Source of the DNA: Bolinopsis microptera
Lineage: Eukaryota > Ctenophora > Tentaculata > Lobata > Bolinopsidae
NCBI RefSeq assembly: GCF_026151205.1
Contig: NC_087072.1
Span: 3,923,375 to 3,987,374, forward strand
DNA length: 64,000 nucleotides
Direction: 5' to 3'
Below, piece after piece: positions 33,766-45,492 of this stretch. The notes beneath the pieces are model-generated. The model searched no databases, had not been told where the DNA came from, and saw only the letters and a list, made by a program, of their open reading frames with translations. The stretch's first letter is position 1. Each line of letters starts with the position of its first letter. Both the position numbers and the translations under genes were made by a program.

Positions 33766-36700
33766 CCTAGACCATGTACCCGATTCCCACTATAAACTGA
33801 GAGCTGCTAACTGAAACTACCACATTAAAATATCACTAAACAATACTTGATTCACGATGTCAATCCTTGATCGCAGCTCGGTGAGGCACAGTGGCGCATT
33901 TTGCCGATCTACCGATCTTGCGAGAAGCATTATTGGATGCGCGCGCGCGACCCAGTAGTGCATTGCGCTACAAAACAATACTTGAACTAAAAGTCTTTAC
34001 TTCTTGATTGACGATGTCAATCCGTCGAGATCGTTGCTCTGCGAAGCAGAGCAACGATCGACGACTTCGATGCGAAGCAAGAATGCTAGTTCGCGCGGCG
34101 CGTCGAAGCGGCGAAGTCCTCCAACTTTACTTCCTAAAATATAATACTAATTAAAACAATGTTTATACAAAAAGAACAGCTTGGATTTTCGAAAGGTGCC
34201 CAAACTAACGATCACGTTTTCACCCTCAAGACAGTAATTGACAAATACACAAAAGCTAAAAAGGCTCGTCTTTATGCATGCTTTGTTGATCTAAGAAAGG
34301 CCTTTGACACCATGTATGTAGGGACCTCCTTCTGCACAAAATTACATGCCTTGGAATAACCGGTAACTTCTTCAACTGCCTAAGTGATATGTACAAAAAC
34401 TTTGACCATTGTTAATGGTCTGACCCGGCGCGCGCTACTTCGTAGCACTTGCCATCGGGCTTTCGAGAAGAAAGCGGCGCGCGCTACTTCGAAGAAATTT
34501 AGACGAGTAGCATCCGTCAAACAAAAACTCTATTGCCCATATAAAAATTTCCAAACTCTTGTCGCCTAAAATTGATATTGGCAAAGGAACGGAGCAAGGA
34601 CACCCCCTATCGCCAGACCTTTTTAAAATCTACATTAATGACTTTTCATCTCTCCTGAAATCTGTTGGTGACTATCCAGTTCTTGCTGACGTTCTGATAT
34701 CACATCTGCTGTGGGCTGACGATCTTGTCCTTCTTGCTCTAAGTCCCGAGGCCTTGCAAATCAATATCAACATTCTATTTGATTTCTGTAACTCCATGGG
34801 CCTTGAAGTAAATATTAAGAAAACTAAGATTGTAATATTCAGCCCTCCCAAACGAAAGCAGTCCTATGAAACATTCACATTGGGAGGTCAGCCCATCCAG
34901 CACACCAATAAATACTGCTATCTTGGCATAATATTCCACAGAAATGGATCGTTTACAGCAGCAAATACTGAGCTGAGGGCCAAGGCTCTCCGTGCTCTCT
35001 ATGGACTCAAAGGCAAAATAGTTAAGGATGCCCTCTCTCACCGTGCCCTTAATATTCTATTTGACTCCTTAATAAAACCAATCCTGCTTTATGGCTGTCA
35101 AGTCTTATGCCCCCACTCAAAAACCATGAGATACCTTTCAAAAATAGATGACAAAGCCAACCCCCAGCATACCTTGAAGTACATTGCACAAGATCAAGAC
35201 CACTATGAAAAATTCCACCTAAAGTTTATCAAGTGGTCTTTGTCTGTCCATTGAAAAGAATCAAATATAGGTTGCTGGGGCGAAAGCGGTCGCCACCCCC
35301 TATTCTTTGAAGCCTGCAAACTTGCAATAGATTACTATAGTCGCCTTGAAAACACTGAAAACGAACTACTCTGTGCTGCATTTCACGAACAAATCATGTT
35401 GGGACTTCCTTGGTATACCAACATCTCAAAGCTTCTCACCAAATACAACTTCACCCCCTCATCTTCCTCAAAATCTAAGCTCTCCACCCAAATCAGTCAT
35501 AACATAACAAGTTACGCCACTAGCTGCCTAGACCATGTACCCGATTCCCACTATAAACTGAGAGCTGCTAACTGAAACTACCACATTAAAATATCACTAA
35601 ACAATACTTGATTCACGATGTCAATCCTTGATCGCAGCTCGGTGAGGCACAGTGGCGCATTTTGCCGATCTACCGATCTTGCGAGAAGCATTATTGGATG
35701 CGCGCGCGCGACCCAGTAGTGCATTGCGCTACAAAACAATACTTGAACTAAAAGTCTTTACTTCTTGATTGACGATGTCAATCCGTCGAGATCGTTGCTC
35801 TGCGAAGCAGAGCAACGATCGACGACTTCGATGCGAAGCAAGAATGCTAGTTCGCGCGGCGCGTCGAAGCGGCGAAGTCCTCCAACTTTACTTCCTAAAA
35901 TATAATACTAATTAAAACAATGTTTATACAAAAAGAACAGCTTGGATTTTCGAAAGGTGCCCAAACTAACGATCACGTTTTCACCCTCAAGACAGTAATT
36001 GACAAATACACAAAAGCTAAAAAGGCTCGTCTTTATGCATGCTTTGTTGATCTAAGAAAGGCCTTTGACACCATGTATGTAGGGACCTCCTTCTGCACAA
36101 AATTACATGCCTTGGAATAACCGGTAACTTCTTCAACTGCCTAAGTGATATGTACAAAAACTTTGACCATTGTTAATGGTCTGACCCGGCGCGCGCTACT
36201 TCGTAGCACTTGCCATCGGGCTTTCGAGAAGAAAGCGGCGCGCGCTACTTCGAAGAAATTTAGACGAGTAGCATCCGTCAAACAAAAACTCTATTGCCCA
36301 TATAAAAATTTCCAAACTCTTGTCGCCTAAAATTGATATTGGCAAAGGAACGGAGCAAGGACACCCCCTATCGCCAGACCTTTTTAAAATCTACATTAAT
36401 GACTTTTCATCTCTCCTGAAATCTGTTGGTGACTATCCAGTTCTTGCTGACGTTCTGATATCACATCTGCTGTGGGCTGACGATCTTGTCCTTCTTGCTC
36501 TAAGTCCCGAGGCCTTGCAAATCAATATCAACATTCTATTTGATTTCTGTAACTCCATGGGCCTTGAAGTAAATATTAAGAAAACTAAGATTGTAATATT
36601 CAGCCCTCCCAAACGAAAGCAGTCCTATGAAACATTCACATTGGGAGGTCAGCCCATCCAGCACACCAATAAATACTGCTATCTTGGCATAATATTCCAC

Positions 36701-37266
36701 AGAAATGGATCGTTTACAGCAGCAAATACTGAGCTGAGGGCCAAGGCTCTCCGTGCTCTCTATGGACTCAAAGGCAAAATAGTTAAGGATGCCCTCTCTC
36801 ACCGTGCCCTTAATATTCTATTTGACTCCTTAATAAAACCAATCCTGCTTTATGGCTGTCAAGTCTTATGCCCCCACTCAAAAACCATGAGATACCTTTC
36901 AAAAATAGATGACAAAGCCAACCCCCAGCATACCTTGAAGTACATTGCACAAGATCAAGACCACTATGAAAAATTCCACCTAAAGTTTATCAAGTGGTCT
37001 TTGTCTGTCCATTGAAAAGAATCAAATATAGGTTGCTGGGGCGAAAGCGGTCGCCACCCCCTATTCTTTGAAGCCTGCAAACTTGCAATAGATTACTATA
37101 GTCGCCTTGAAAACACTGAAAACGAACTACTCTGTGCTGCATTTCACGAACAAATCATGTTGGGACTTCCTTGGTATACCAACATCTCAAAGCTTCTCAC
37201 CAAATACAACTTCACCCCCTCATCTTCCTCAAAATCTAAGCTCTCCACCCAAATCAGTCATAACAT
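33748..37266 (+). repeat. Tandem duplication, unit 1,761 bp, two apparently identical copies
   Basis: 33748-35505 repeats at 35509-37266, offset 1,761 bp throughout, joined by AAC. All encoded peptides in the two copies are identical. The unit starts within the last 18 bp of the hAT-like MITE and ends inside a LINE frame. Copy 2 continues past the break (ATGAGGGAAG) into intact LINE sequence; copy 1 does not. Confidence 0.9.
34159..35505 (+). pseudogene. LINE RT fragment, duplicated copy 1
   Basis: Starts mid-RT: KEQLGFSKGAQTNDHVFTL, then YACFVDLRKAFDT (motif A). An inserted GC-rich family-B repeat (34400-34520) breaks the frame. RT resumes at 34559 with GTEQGHPLSPDLFKIYINDF (motif B), HLLWADDLVLLA (catalytic ADD), KTKIVIFS and KYCYLGIIFHRNGSF, to a frameshift near 35254. 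The C-terminal part is cut at the duplication break. Non-functional. Confidence 0.85.
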
Positions 37267-37771
37267 GAGGGAAGAATTCGTGAATACCTGGAAAGCTGCC
37301 AAGGCCTCCTTGCCAAAACTAGAATTCTATAACTTAATTAAACATGATTTCGAACCAGAGGCATATCTACGAATTATCAAAATACCTGATGTTCGAAAAA
37401 GTCTGACAAGGTTTCGTATCAGCTGCCACAACCTCTACATCGAAAGGGGCAGATACGAAACCCCCCTTGTACCAAGAGAAGAACGTTGGTGCACCTACTG
37501 CTTTTTCAGCAAAGGGCTCAAGCCTATTGAGGACGAAAGTCACGTATTGACTGACTGTTTGCTCTACTCCTCAGTTAGGGAAAAATTCAATTTCCATCCC
37601 CAAAACATTACTGACCTAGTCGGTTTGCTCTCCAACAAAACTCTAGATCCTACCACACTCACTGCCACAGCAAGAGCAATCCATTCAATTCTCTCTGTGA
37701 ACAAAAATTATACAGCCTATTATAAGAGCCCAGATTTCCACTCAAATACTGGCAAGTGCATAATGCTATAG
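35920..37771 (+). pseudogene. LINE RT fragment, copy 2 continuing to its C-terminus
   Basis: Identical to copy 1, including the same inserted repeat and frameshift. After 37157 an open frame gives the C-terminal domain, with RFRISCHNLYIERGRYETP and a Cys/His motif (CTYC..ESHVLTDC). The 3' region ends near 37941-37967 in repeats of TATCCTTG, a likely LINE tail. It inserted before the tandem duplication. Confidence 0.87.
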
Positions 37772-39438
37772 GACCTTAAAATAAGATTGAACCATACAAA
37801 CTCGATTTATCTATTTTTCTAAAACTAGCATTATATATAACATTTCTAAATTATCCCTACACACTTGTAAATAATTAGAATTGTGTAACTTAAATTATTT
37901 CAGAATTACAACTATTGTAATAAAGTAATTATCACTTTTGTATCCTTGTATCCTTGTATCCTTGTATCCTACACTTCCTTTTTCTTCTAGGTTGCTACTC
38001 TTCTATTGTTGTGATGCTTATACTTCTTCTTTTTTTTTTTTTTTTTTTTTAAAAACAAAAGTTAAATTTATTACCAATTATTCAATCAATACATATCATA
38101 AATTCTAATATTGGAAACACAATGCAGAATGGATGTCTTAAACTATAATTTTGTTGTCACTAATAATCTATTTACTTTCAAAGTTGAAATTTAGTTAAGT
38201 ATGAAATGCCACCACATCATAGTTAGGGTAAAATATAATTCTTAAAAATTTTAAAATTGAGAAGATTGCTCTATGACTTAAAATTTAAAATTTAGCAAAG
38301 GATATCTAATTTTTAAATAGTTGGTTACAGTTTATGACAGTACTGGCATGACCAATTTTATTGTGGCTGGTAAAAGGACCCAGTTGCCTGTAAGGGCTTT
38401 ACCGAACCCCTGGGGACCACAATGTGATAGGATCAGGCCAGATGTTTCTATGTAGAGCAATTTATTTATTTCGGAGCTATGGTTACGTGGTATAGCTGGT
38501 GGTTTAAAGGTCAGTTTATCTTTGTGTGCTAATTATCCATCCAGATGCTTAGTGATGTGAGTAAATCATGCCCTTCTAGTATATATAACGTTTAACTATA
38601 AATTTGTTTTTACCACAGAAACTGTGGCACTAAGGTCAAGAATTAAAAATTTGTACTCTCATTGATATTTAAAGCGTTTTTTTTTTCTTCCCAGCACTAC
38701 TACACAACAAAAACCTGTCGGCCCACCGAGGAAACACAGTCGCAGAACAAGGAACCCAATTGTGCTCCTCTATTCTGCGATCGTGTGTATTTACTATAAA
38801 TTAGCTAAATGCAGTTAGTAAAATTTTCTGGAATCATTAAAGTCGTTTGATTAGTTTATGTGTCAAAGTAATGCCCATGATAATCATATTTTTGGATCCC
38901 CGGTGGGCAAACACTCGTCCCAAAGGCTAAGGCAAACCTGTCAATGTTTCACCATACGAAGTAAGGAGATTTGAACACATACTCAGCCTACAACTCCACC
39001 CATGGGACGAGACGTCGTGAGCCTCAAAATATATACCATATACCCAGTCAGCAAACACTATACACAACATACATACGATACCAAACAATGTATAATGCCA
39101 TTACTTCATTTAAAAGAAAATATATCTGCTATCTAATTTAAAAAAAATTGAAGAATAAACCTGAAGAGAGGAGAAGGAGAGAGGGGTTTGGGAGAGGTAG
39201 AGTAGGAAAACAACAGGATCCTGTGCCGCAGGATTTTAAAATTTGTTGTATGATGATTCGTTTTGTGTCGTCTCTTAGATTAATATAGGTCTGATACCCT
39301 TGTCATGGTTTTTTTTTGCAATAACACCGTGGTTTACTCATATGATTATGTTTACTAAATCAACCTATTTCAATGATAATTCATTTGCATCAAAGTTGTA
39401 ACTGCACCAAAGTTGTCGGTCATATTTAGATTGTAGTT
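37772..39438. other. Intergenic, no gene recognised
   Basis: Holds the LINE tail microsatellite (TATCCTTG, 37941-37967) and an about 20-base poly(T) tract ending at 38050. The remainder is AT-rich and shows no coding similarity I can name. Confidence 0.55.
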
Positions 39439-41926
39439 CTAACAAAGATTTCTTAAGATTATTCTTGAATATACTGATGGGAGTGGAGAAGTACTTGTTG
39501 ACTTACGGCAGTGATTCCAAATACTAGTTGATTGATAGATGAATAGTGAGGATGGAGTGGGTGGGATGAAGTAGTTGTCTCGTCTTGGTGACCTGTTGAA
39601 TAAAGAGAACATTGAGACTGGTGATTGGAACTTATTAATTTTAAACATTTCCAGTAAACAGTGCAACTTATGAAGATTGTGGACAGTCAGGAAGTTATAC
39701 TCGTTACAGATTGGTTTACTGTGTTCTAGTTCAAAGAAATCTTTGCCTAACATCTGCTTGATAACTTTACCGGTCTTATCCCTAGTGATAGGCCTTACTC
39801 TGGCACATGTTTTGAACTTATTGAAGTATGCATCATTATCACCAAAGAGAATTCTTATGCATTTCTTTTGTGTTTTAAATATGGCTTCTAGTTTATTATT
39901 TGATACACCTCCCCAAACAGATATTCCATAACATAGGTGTGATTCAAAAAGGGTGTGGTACAGGTTATATAGTTTTTTAGGTACACAGCGTCTAATTCCA
40001 CATAGTCTACCTATCTCACATTTCAATTTACGGTTTAACGCTCTTAAGTGAGCATCCCAGTTCAGTTTTTGGTCAATAATGACTCCAAGAAACTTAGTTT
40101 CCTCCACCTTTTTAATTACTATATTATTTAGTGTCAGTTCTAATTCATTGGTGTTTGAATCTGGTTCATTTCTACAGTTCGGCTTAAAGTGGATATAACA
40201 ACATTTCTTTATGTTGATATGCAGCAAGTTACTCTTCATATACTGATGAACAAGTTTAAGAATTTTATTAGCTTTGCAGTAAAGTGTTTTTATACATTTA
40301 TCTACAACAAATATGTTGGTGTCATCGGCAAAAAGTATAAACTTACCTAGGTCTGATACTCTATATATTTCATTGATGTAGATAATGAAAAGCAAGGGAC
40401 CTTTGTTTTATTAACTTTTGTTTTATTAACACTGACCCCTGAGGAACACCAAATATTACAGACAGTTTTTCGGATTCTTCTCCAAGTACTGAAACATATT
40501 GCTGTCTATTAGAAAGGTAACTGGCTATCAATTTATTTGCAGTCCCTCGAATTCCATAATCATTCAGTTTTTTAAGCAGTTTATCATGACAGATTGTGTC
40601 AAAAGCTTTACTTAAATCAATGAAGATGCCTAGTACGTGATTTTTATCTCTTAAAGATTTTTCAATGTAGTCGACAGAGAAGTTGAGTGCATGGCTTGTC
40701 GAGTGATTTTTTCTAAAGCCATATTGATTTTCATATAATAATCCTTGCGACTGAAAGAAACTGTAAAGCCTGGAGAATATGATTTTTTCAAGTATTTTAC
40801 CGAATATCGCTAAGGTTGAGATAGGCCTGTAATTTTCAAGAAGCTCAGCATTTTCTTTCTTATATATTGGACTTATTTTACCTACTTTTAGGTCGTCTGG
40901 AAAAAATCCCTGTTGCATACATTCGTTGTACAATACCGATAGTAGTGGGCTAATTTTGCCTGATACTGCCTTTACTATATGTACTGGTATGTCGCTAGCC
41001 TTGCCATTCTTAAGTTCCGATATGATCTTAGCCACCTCCTCAGGTGAGCAGTCATGTAGATATATATTAGCTGTATTCGATTTAAGTAAGAAGTCACAGA
41101 AACTTGGAAGCTGATTTATTTGTATCTCTCCTAGTTCTGTGTAGGCTGCATTAAGGTTAGATGCTAGGGATACAAAATACTTATTGAATTCATTAGCTAT
41201 AACTCTGCGATCAGTTATCTTTTCATTGTCTATGGTAAATATAGGTCTGATATCACGTTTCTGCTTGCCACGAATTTTATTTATCAGTTCCCAGGTTTTC
41301 TTGGAATTTCCCTGAGTTTCAAGAAACTTGTCAGAATAATATTCAGATACAGCTTTTTTACGAACCTTTTTTAGAGCCTTTCTATATTCTTTGTAGTCAT
41401 CATTTAAACGGTTTCTTTTATTACAGCAGATAGAACACAGGCATGTGCCCCCTTTTGTGTCAGTTTCGCCTTGTTTACACTTAACTTTCCTGACTTTCGC
41501 CCAGTCATCATACAGCCCATGGCAGTGGTTTACTGAGGCTATAATCCTGCCAGTAATCCATGGGTTGTTCTGGATAGTGCGCTTAGTGGTTTTTGGTACA
41601 GCTAGTTTGCAGGTTTCATCAATGCTGTTTTTAAAGATATCATGAAAGTTAGTAAAATCTATAATTGGTTCATTGTCTAGTTTGTTACCCAAGACTTCAG
41701 CAAATTTATCAGTGTTTGATTTACAATAGTCATAATATTGAGTGTGCTTGTGAATATTTTTGGTCTTGCTAATTTCCCAGTCAAATATTGTAAATATAGG
41801 GAGGTGATGAGATATGTGATCAGTTATGACTCCAGAGGCAGTAACAGAGTCTAGGTCATTTGTAATGATGTTGTCGATGCACGAGGCATTACATCCAGGC
41901 TTTTCATGAGTTGCTAATGATATCAA
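39439..41926 (-). mobile_element. LINE, EN end + RT, split by a 25-bp insertion
   Basis: The upstream frame (41926-40370) starts in the EN C-terminus (CIDNIITNDLDSVTASGVIT, then DHISHHLPIF), then RT: LENYRPISTLAIFGKILEKI, YENQYGFRKNHSTSHAL, GIFIDLSKAFDTICHDKLL (motif A) and VIFGVPQGSVL. There, 25 extra bases made of two TTAATAAAACAAA-type copies shift the frame. The downstream frame (40395-39439) resumes with LLFIIYINEIYRV, ILFADDTNIFVV (catalytic FADD), ETKFLGVIIDQKLNWDAHL and SHLCYGISVWGG, running to the C-terminus. Otherwise open. CR1/Jockey-like. 5'-truncated. Confidence 0.9.
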
Positions 41927-42157
41927 TGGAAAGAAGCCTCTACTAGTTGTCTCCTATTTCTTCTCTCCAATACACTTACACTAATATAATAAAAAACACC
42001 TGAAATATGATTCATAAGAAATACAATTAGTATGAATCATCTGTAACATAAGAAATAAATAAACCTACAACTATCATGAAACTGTATAAGAGATAAAACC
42101 TAGACTAAGGACTTACGGGTGTTCCTTGAACTTATCCAGAGGTCCTTCGCACTTCAC

Positions 42158-42233
42158 AGGCTAGCACACGTTTTACTAGTCACAGGCTAGCACACCTTTT
42201 ACTAGTCACTGGCTAGTACACCTTCCTACTAGA
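42158..42233 (+). repeat. 26-bp tandem repeat, three copies
   Basis: Unit CACAGGCTAGCACACCTTTT followed by ACTAGT. The third copy has several substitutions. Confidence 0.8.
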
Positions 42234-42322
42234 CTCCGAGACACCTACTCCCCCCTATCAAGATTGCTGAGAAAGTGCGGTGAGACTGGATTTTGGGCAT
42301 TTGAAAGTGCGATTGTCACGTG

Positions 42323-42327
<5 letters not shown>

Positions 42328-42354
<27 letters not shown>
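42328..42354 (+). repeat. Poly(G) tract, 27 bases
   Basis: Uninterrupted G run preceded by TGTCACC and followed by ATTTTTTGG. Confidence 0.9.
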
Positions 42355-42813
42355 ATTTTTTGGCCTCGTTCAGCATACCCTGTCAAACTGCAGTATAACT
42401 GCACGAAATTCGCCCCTTGTATTGTAGTCCGAATACTAGTACTAAAATTAACTCCTTAAAACAAGTGTCTCAAAAATTGTTCCAGATCCTTCCTCCTTGC
42501 ACCCTTTCTGAGAGTGAAGCCTACTGTACGCATATTTTTCAAAATTCACAGGAATTAATCCTTTGATATGACCCTTAAATTGGCACAAGAAAATCTTGCT
42601 TGATTTATCATTTCACTGAATCTCCTGAGATTATTTCGAGAGAATACGATATGCTTGAACTAAACTTATTATGCTAGAACTGCTTGCACACCCTAATAAT
42701 CTAAAATGCATTCAAAATCGTATCATTTGATTTGTTATTGAAACTGTGTTTGAAAATTATCTCTATCGCCAAATTTTTCATTGAAAAAATAAGTACCAGT
42801 AAAACGATCTTTG

Positions 42814-42884
42814 GCGGGTCTCGAACCCGCCAAGGCTGTCGGCGATATTAGGCTTACCGGTCACGCCACGCGGTATATTTGTGT
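42814..42884 (-). repeat. tRNA-like fragment with strong A and B boxes
   Basis: On the minus strand GTGGCGTGACCGGTAAGCC forms a D-arm-like stem, and GGCGGGTTCGAGACCCGCC a perfect T-arm with B box GGTTCGAGACC. The acceptor stem does not pair and no clear anticodon arm is seen, so it is more likely a SINE head or decayed tRNA than a working gene. Confidence 0.5.
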
Positions 42885-42984
42885 ATATATATATTCGCGC
42901 GTTCATGTTAACTGCTTGATTCTAAAAAATACTCCTAGATTCCCGAGAATTTCCAGAATATTTTCCATTGAAAAGTTACCTCCT

Positions 42985-43026
42985 GCGCAGAGGGTGGTTG
43001 CTCTAACCACTAGGCCACCAATAATG
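42985..43026 (-). repeat. 5' half of a tRNA-like sequence
   Basis: On the minus strand, TGGTGGCCTAGTGGTTAGAG gives an A box and CCTCTGCGCAGGAGG an anticodon-like hairpin. There is no T-arm after it, so it is truncated. Confidence 0.4.
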
Positions 43027-43047
43027 CTGAAAAAAGCACACTTTAGA

Positions 43048-43087
43048 CTCGCACTTAAACTTGCGTCATCACGAGTTTAAGTGCGAG
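43048..43087. repeat. Hairpin, 14-bp perfect stem
   Basis: CTCGCACTTAAACT, a 12-base loop, then AGTTTAAGTGCGAG. Possibly the end of a foldback element. Confidence 0.75.
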
Positions 43088-43520
43088 ATTTATATCATGG
43101 GAAACTCACCAAAATCTCGCCGAATCTCCCGCGCGTTACGTCGAAGTTTTCACGCTATAAACAAGTGATAAAATACACGTTAAGTGTATAAAATACACGT
43201 TAAGTTCCTAATTATTGTGTCCCTCAACTTTTAAGTTAAACTTTTTCTGTTTTCTCATTTATTTCCAAATTTTGAGCAATGAGTCTAGCTCGCAATCTCG
43301 CATGAATCTTGACCTGGGCCTACTCCCGGGAAGTTCCTCTCTCGCTGGATCTCAGTCCTAGTCTCTCTTCTTCACTTCTTCTCTCTTTACATAAGCTATA
43401 ATATATGTTATATGCCAATCAATCAACAATATGACAATCATATAATCTCATAACTTATATATTATAACACAGTCAACCAATATTAGTTGATGAGCGATCT
43501 TCTAGCAAATAGCTTGATTC

Positions 43521-44227
43521 CTTTAGACAAGCTACTTGGAGTCATATCAGAGCTATTGGCATTGCTGAAGTATTCAGACGAATAATGATAAAATCGTTCA
43601 CAAGAACTATCAAAGAACACATTAATTAAAGAGGCAAGTGGTTCTCTAAAAACCTGTTGAGTATGGTATTGAGGCTGCGTTGAATGCATTCAACAGATAC
43701 ATAAGGAGCAGGTTTTTGATACTGTTGCAACAGCATGACCTGTTTTCCACCAAAACCATGATATCACCAAGCTGGATTTGGGTAAGATGAAAGCAGAGAA
43801 AGATAAAGTAAGAAAACAGAAAGAGGGGTTTCTCTATCATCTCCCAAACGTTGCTCCATAATGAGTCAGTTAGAGCACCATCTAAAAAACCACCTTGACC
43901 AAAAAAGAGAGAAGGGAACCCCAACCTGGCTCTGAACAGTACCACTGAAGGACCTCAAATATGTTCTGAACAGGCAAGAATTCCCTGTTCCAAGATAGCA
44001 TACATCTACCTTATGGTTTGAAGATCCATGGAATGCCTTCTAAATGTGCCTGTGGTATTGGTAACAGTATCTACCAAGCCATTGATTATAAACGTGGATA
44101 CGTTCCCACATCCACACTTGAACCTTTACCTGTTCAACAAATATCATTCTAAAGGAAGGCAATCACTCAGGATGAAGCCGACTTGATAATGCTGCTGTCG
44201 GACTGTATGCAACCCTTGAAAGAAAAT
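43521..44227 (+). pseudogene. Decayed RT-like retroelement
   Basis: Plus-strand frames with many stops recall an RT family common in aquatic invertebrates. WSHIRAIGIAEVFRRIMIKS aligns by eye with the IGIGEVLRRIIGK block. A later CACGIG..YQAIDYKRGYVP resembles its Cys/His stretch. Several frameshifts separate the pieces. The minus-strand open frames here are shadows. It stops at a poly(G) tract. Confidence 0.35.
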
Positions 44228-44254
44228 GGGGGGGGGGGGGGGGGGGGGGGGGGG
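44228..44254 (+). repeat. Poly(G) tract, 27 bases
   Basis: Uninterrupted G run between AAAAT and TCAAATCG. Confidence 0.9.
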
Positions 44255-44555
44255 TCAAATCGTCGTTTGAATGTGGGACAATCAGCTAGAAAGATGAACA
44301 GTCACCCTCATTCCCCAGAAGACAAGCTTTGAGGTCTCCTAAATTTGTTAATATAAATGTTCCAGATTATTTGTTATAAATATTATAGTATAATTTTACA
44401 GACGAAAATGGATACCTGTTCAATAGATAAAATTGGGCAGCGCTTCAAACTTTCGAAAGTGTTGTATGGTTTTCCCAAAAAATTTAAAATCGTTTTTAAA
44501 GTAATAGTTTTATATATAATAAATAGTAATAGTATATTATATATATACAACTAAA

Positions 44556-44581
44556 ATGTAGTAATATATATATTACTACAT
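44556..44581. repeat. 26-bp perfect palindrome
   Basis: ATGTAGTAATATA and its reverse complement with no spacer. Confidence 0.85.
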
Positions 44582-45492
44582 TGATTGTTCAGTTTTTTTA
44601 AATTTGCAAACATTCTAAATCCCCTTTTGAGCTACTATACTTGCTTGATGCATCATTGACAGAAGTCTCTACAAAATTTAGTGAAATGATCAGAGCTCTC
44701 ATAATTAATCTTTTTAGACAGAGACGAAATGTAGACATGATATTGGAGGCGATGTTCAGTCCCTGGCTCATACTCGGCATTCTATATTCCTGCTTCCCGG
44801 TGAGTCATTATTATTGAAATTAAGCTCAATTATCAACATTATTATTAAAATTAAGTTATCTTATCGTCTATTGTATATTATATTTGGCTTTTTCTCATTT
44901 TTGTGTCAAATACATATTAAGGATGTTATTTTTCGGTAAAAACGGTATCCCAATTGTTTACTTATGTTTGCTTCTTGTTTAGATAAGTACTAAACTAGTA
45001 CTTTTGGGGGTAAAATAGGCCTGGTAGGTGAAGCACGGTAGATAGAGGTTTGCTGTTTTCACCTTCCCAACAGCCAGGTCTCACCATCAAAATTAGTCGA
45101 ATGTAGATTTATAATAAAAAACTAGCCATATTTATGAGTGTCCTCTGAATTTTATGGCTGACAGTTCTGTTCGGTTCAGTTTGCTATACTTCAGTTTTCT
45201 CTGATTCGGTCTGGTTTGCATTTTCACTGAATTGTTCCTTTTTAGTGCCTTTAAAAAATGTTGGGAAACTGATCCGGCAAGGTACCATACATTAATTGAT
45301 TAATAAGATTAATTTTGCATTTGTAATACTTATTATATAGCTTACAGTCAAAATTTCAGAGTGTAACTGCGTATGTAACATGTCAAAGCAATTACGAGGA
45401 TGCATTTAAAAAGAAAGAAACATATTAGTAAGTTTATTATCTAACATCTAACCCAATATGATTGTTAGATTTCTAAATAAAAGAAATAATGT
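44582..45492. other. Upstream flank of the Shisa-like gene, no feature recognised
   Basis: AT-rich with no coding sequence I can support. It should contain the promoter or 5'UTR of the gene starting near 45493. Confidence 0.5.

Larger units (their letters stand above)
41927..43520. other. Repeat-bearing intergenic stretch
   Basis: No gene. Contains a 26-bp tandem repeat (three copies, about 42158-42233, CACAGGCTAGCACACCTTTT type), a poly(G) tract, two tRNA-like fragments and a 14-bp-stem hairpin, each listed separately. Confidence 0.6.

Noticed and set aside
42814-42884. A functional tRNA gene
   Set aside because: D- and T-arms are good but the acceptor stem does not pair and the anticodon arm is not credible.
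43483-43945. Two minus-strand frames of 68 and 99 codons
   Set aside because: The plus strand carries RT-like remnants here; the minus frames have no features.
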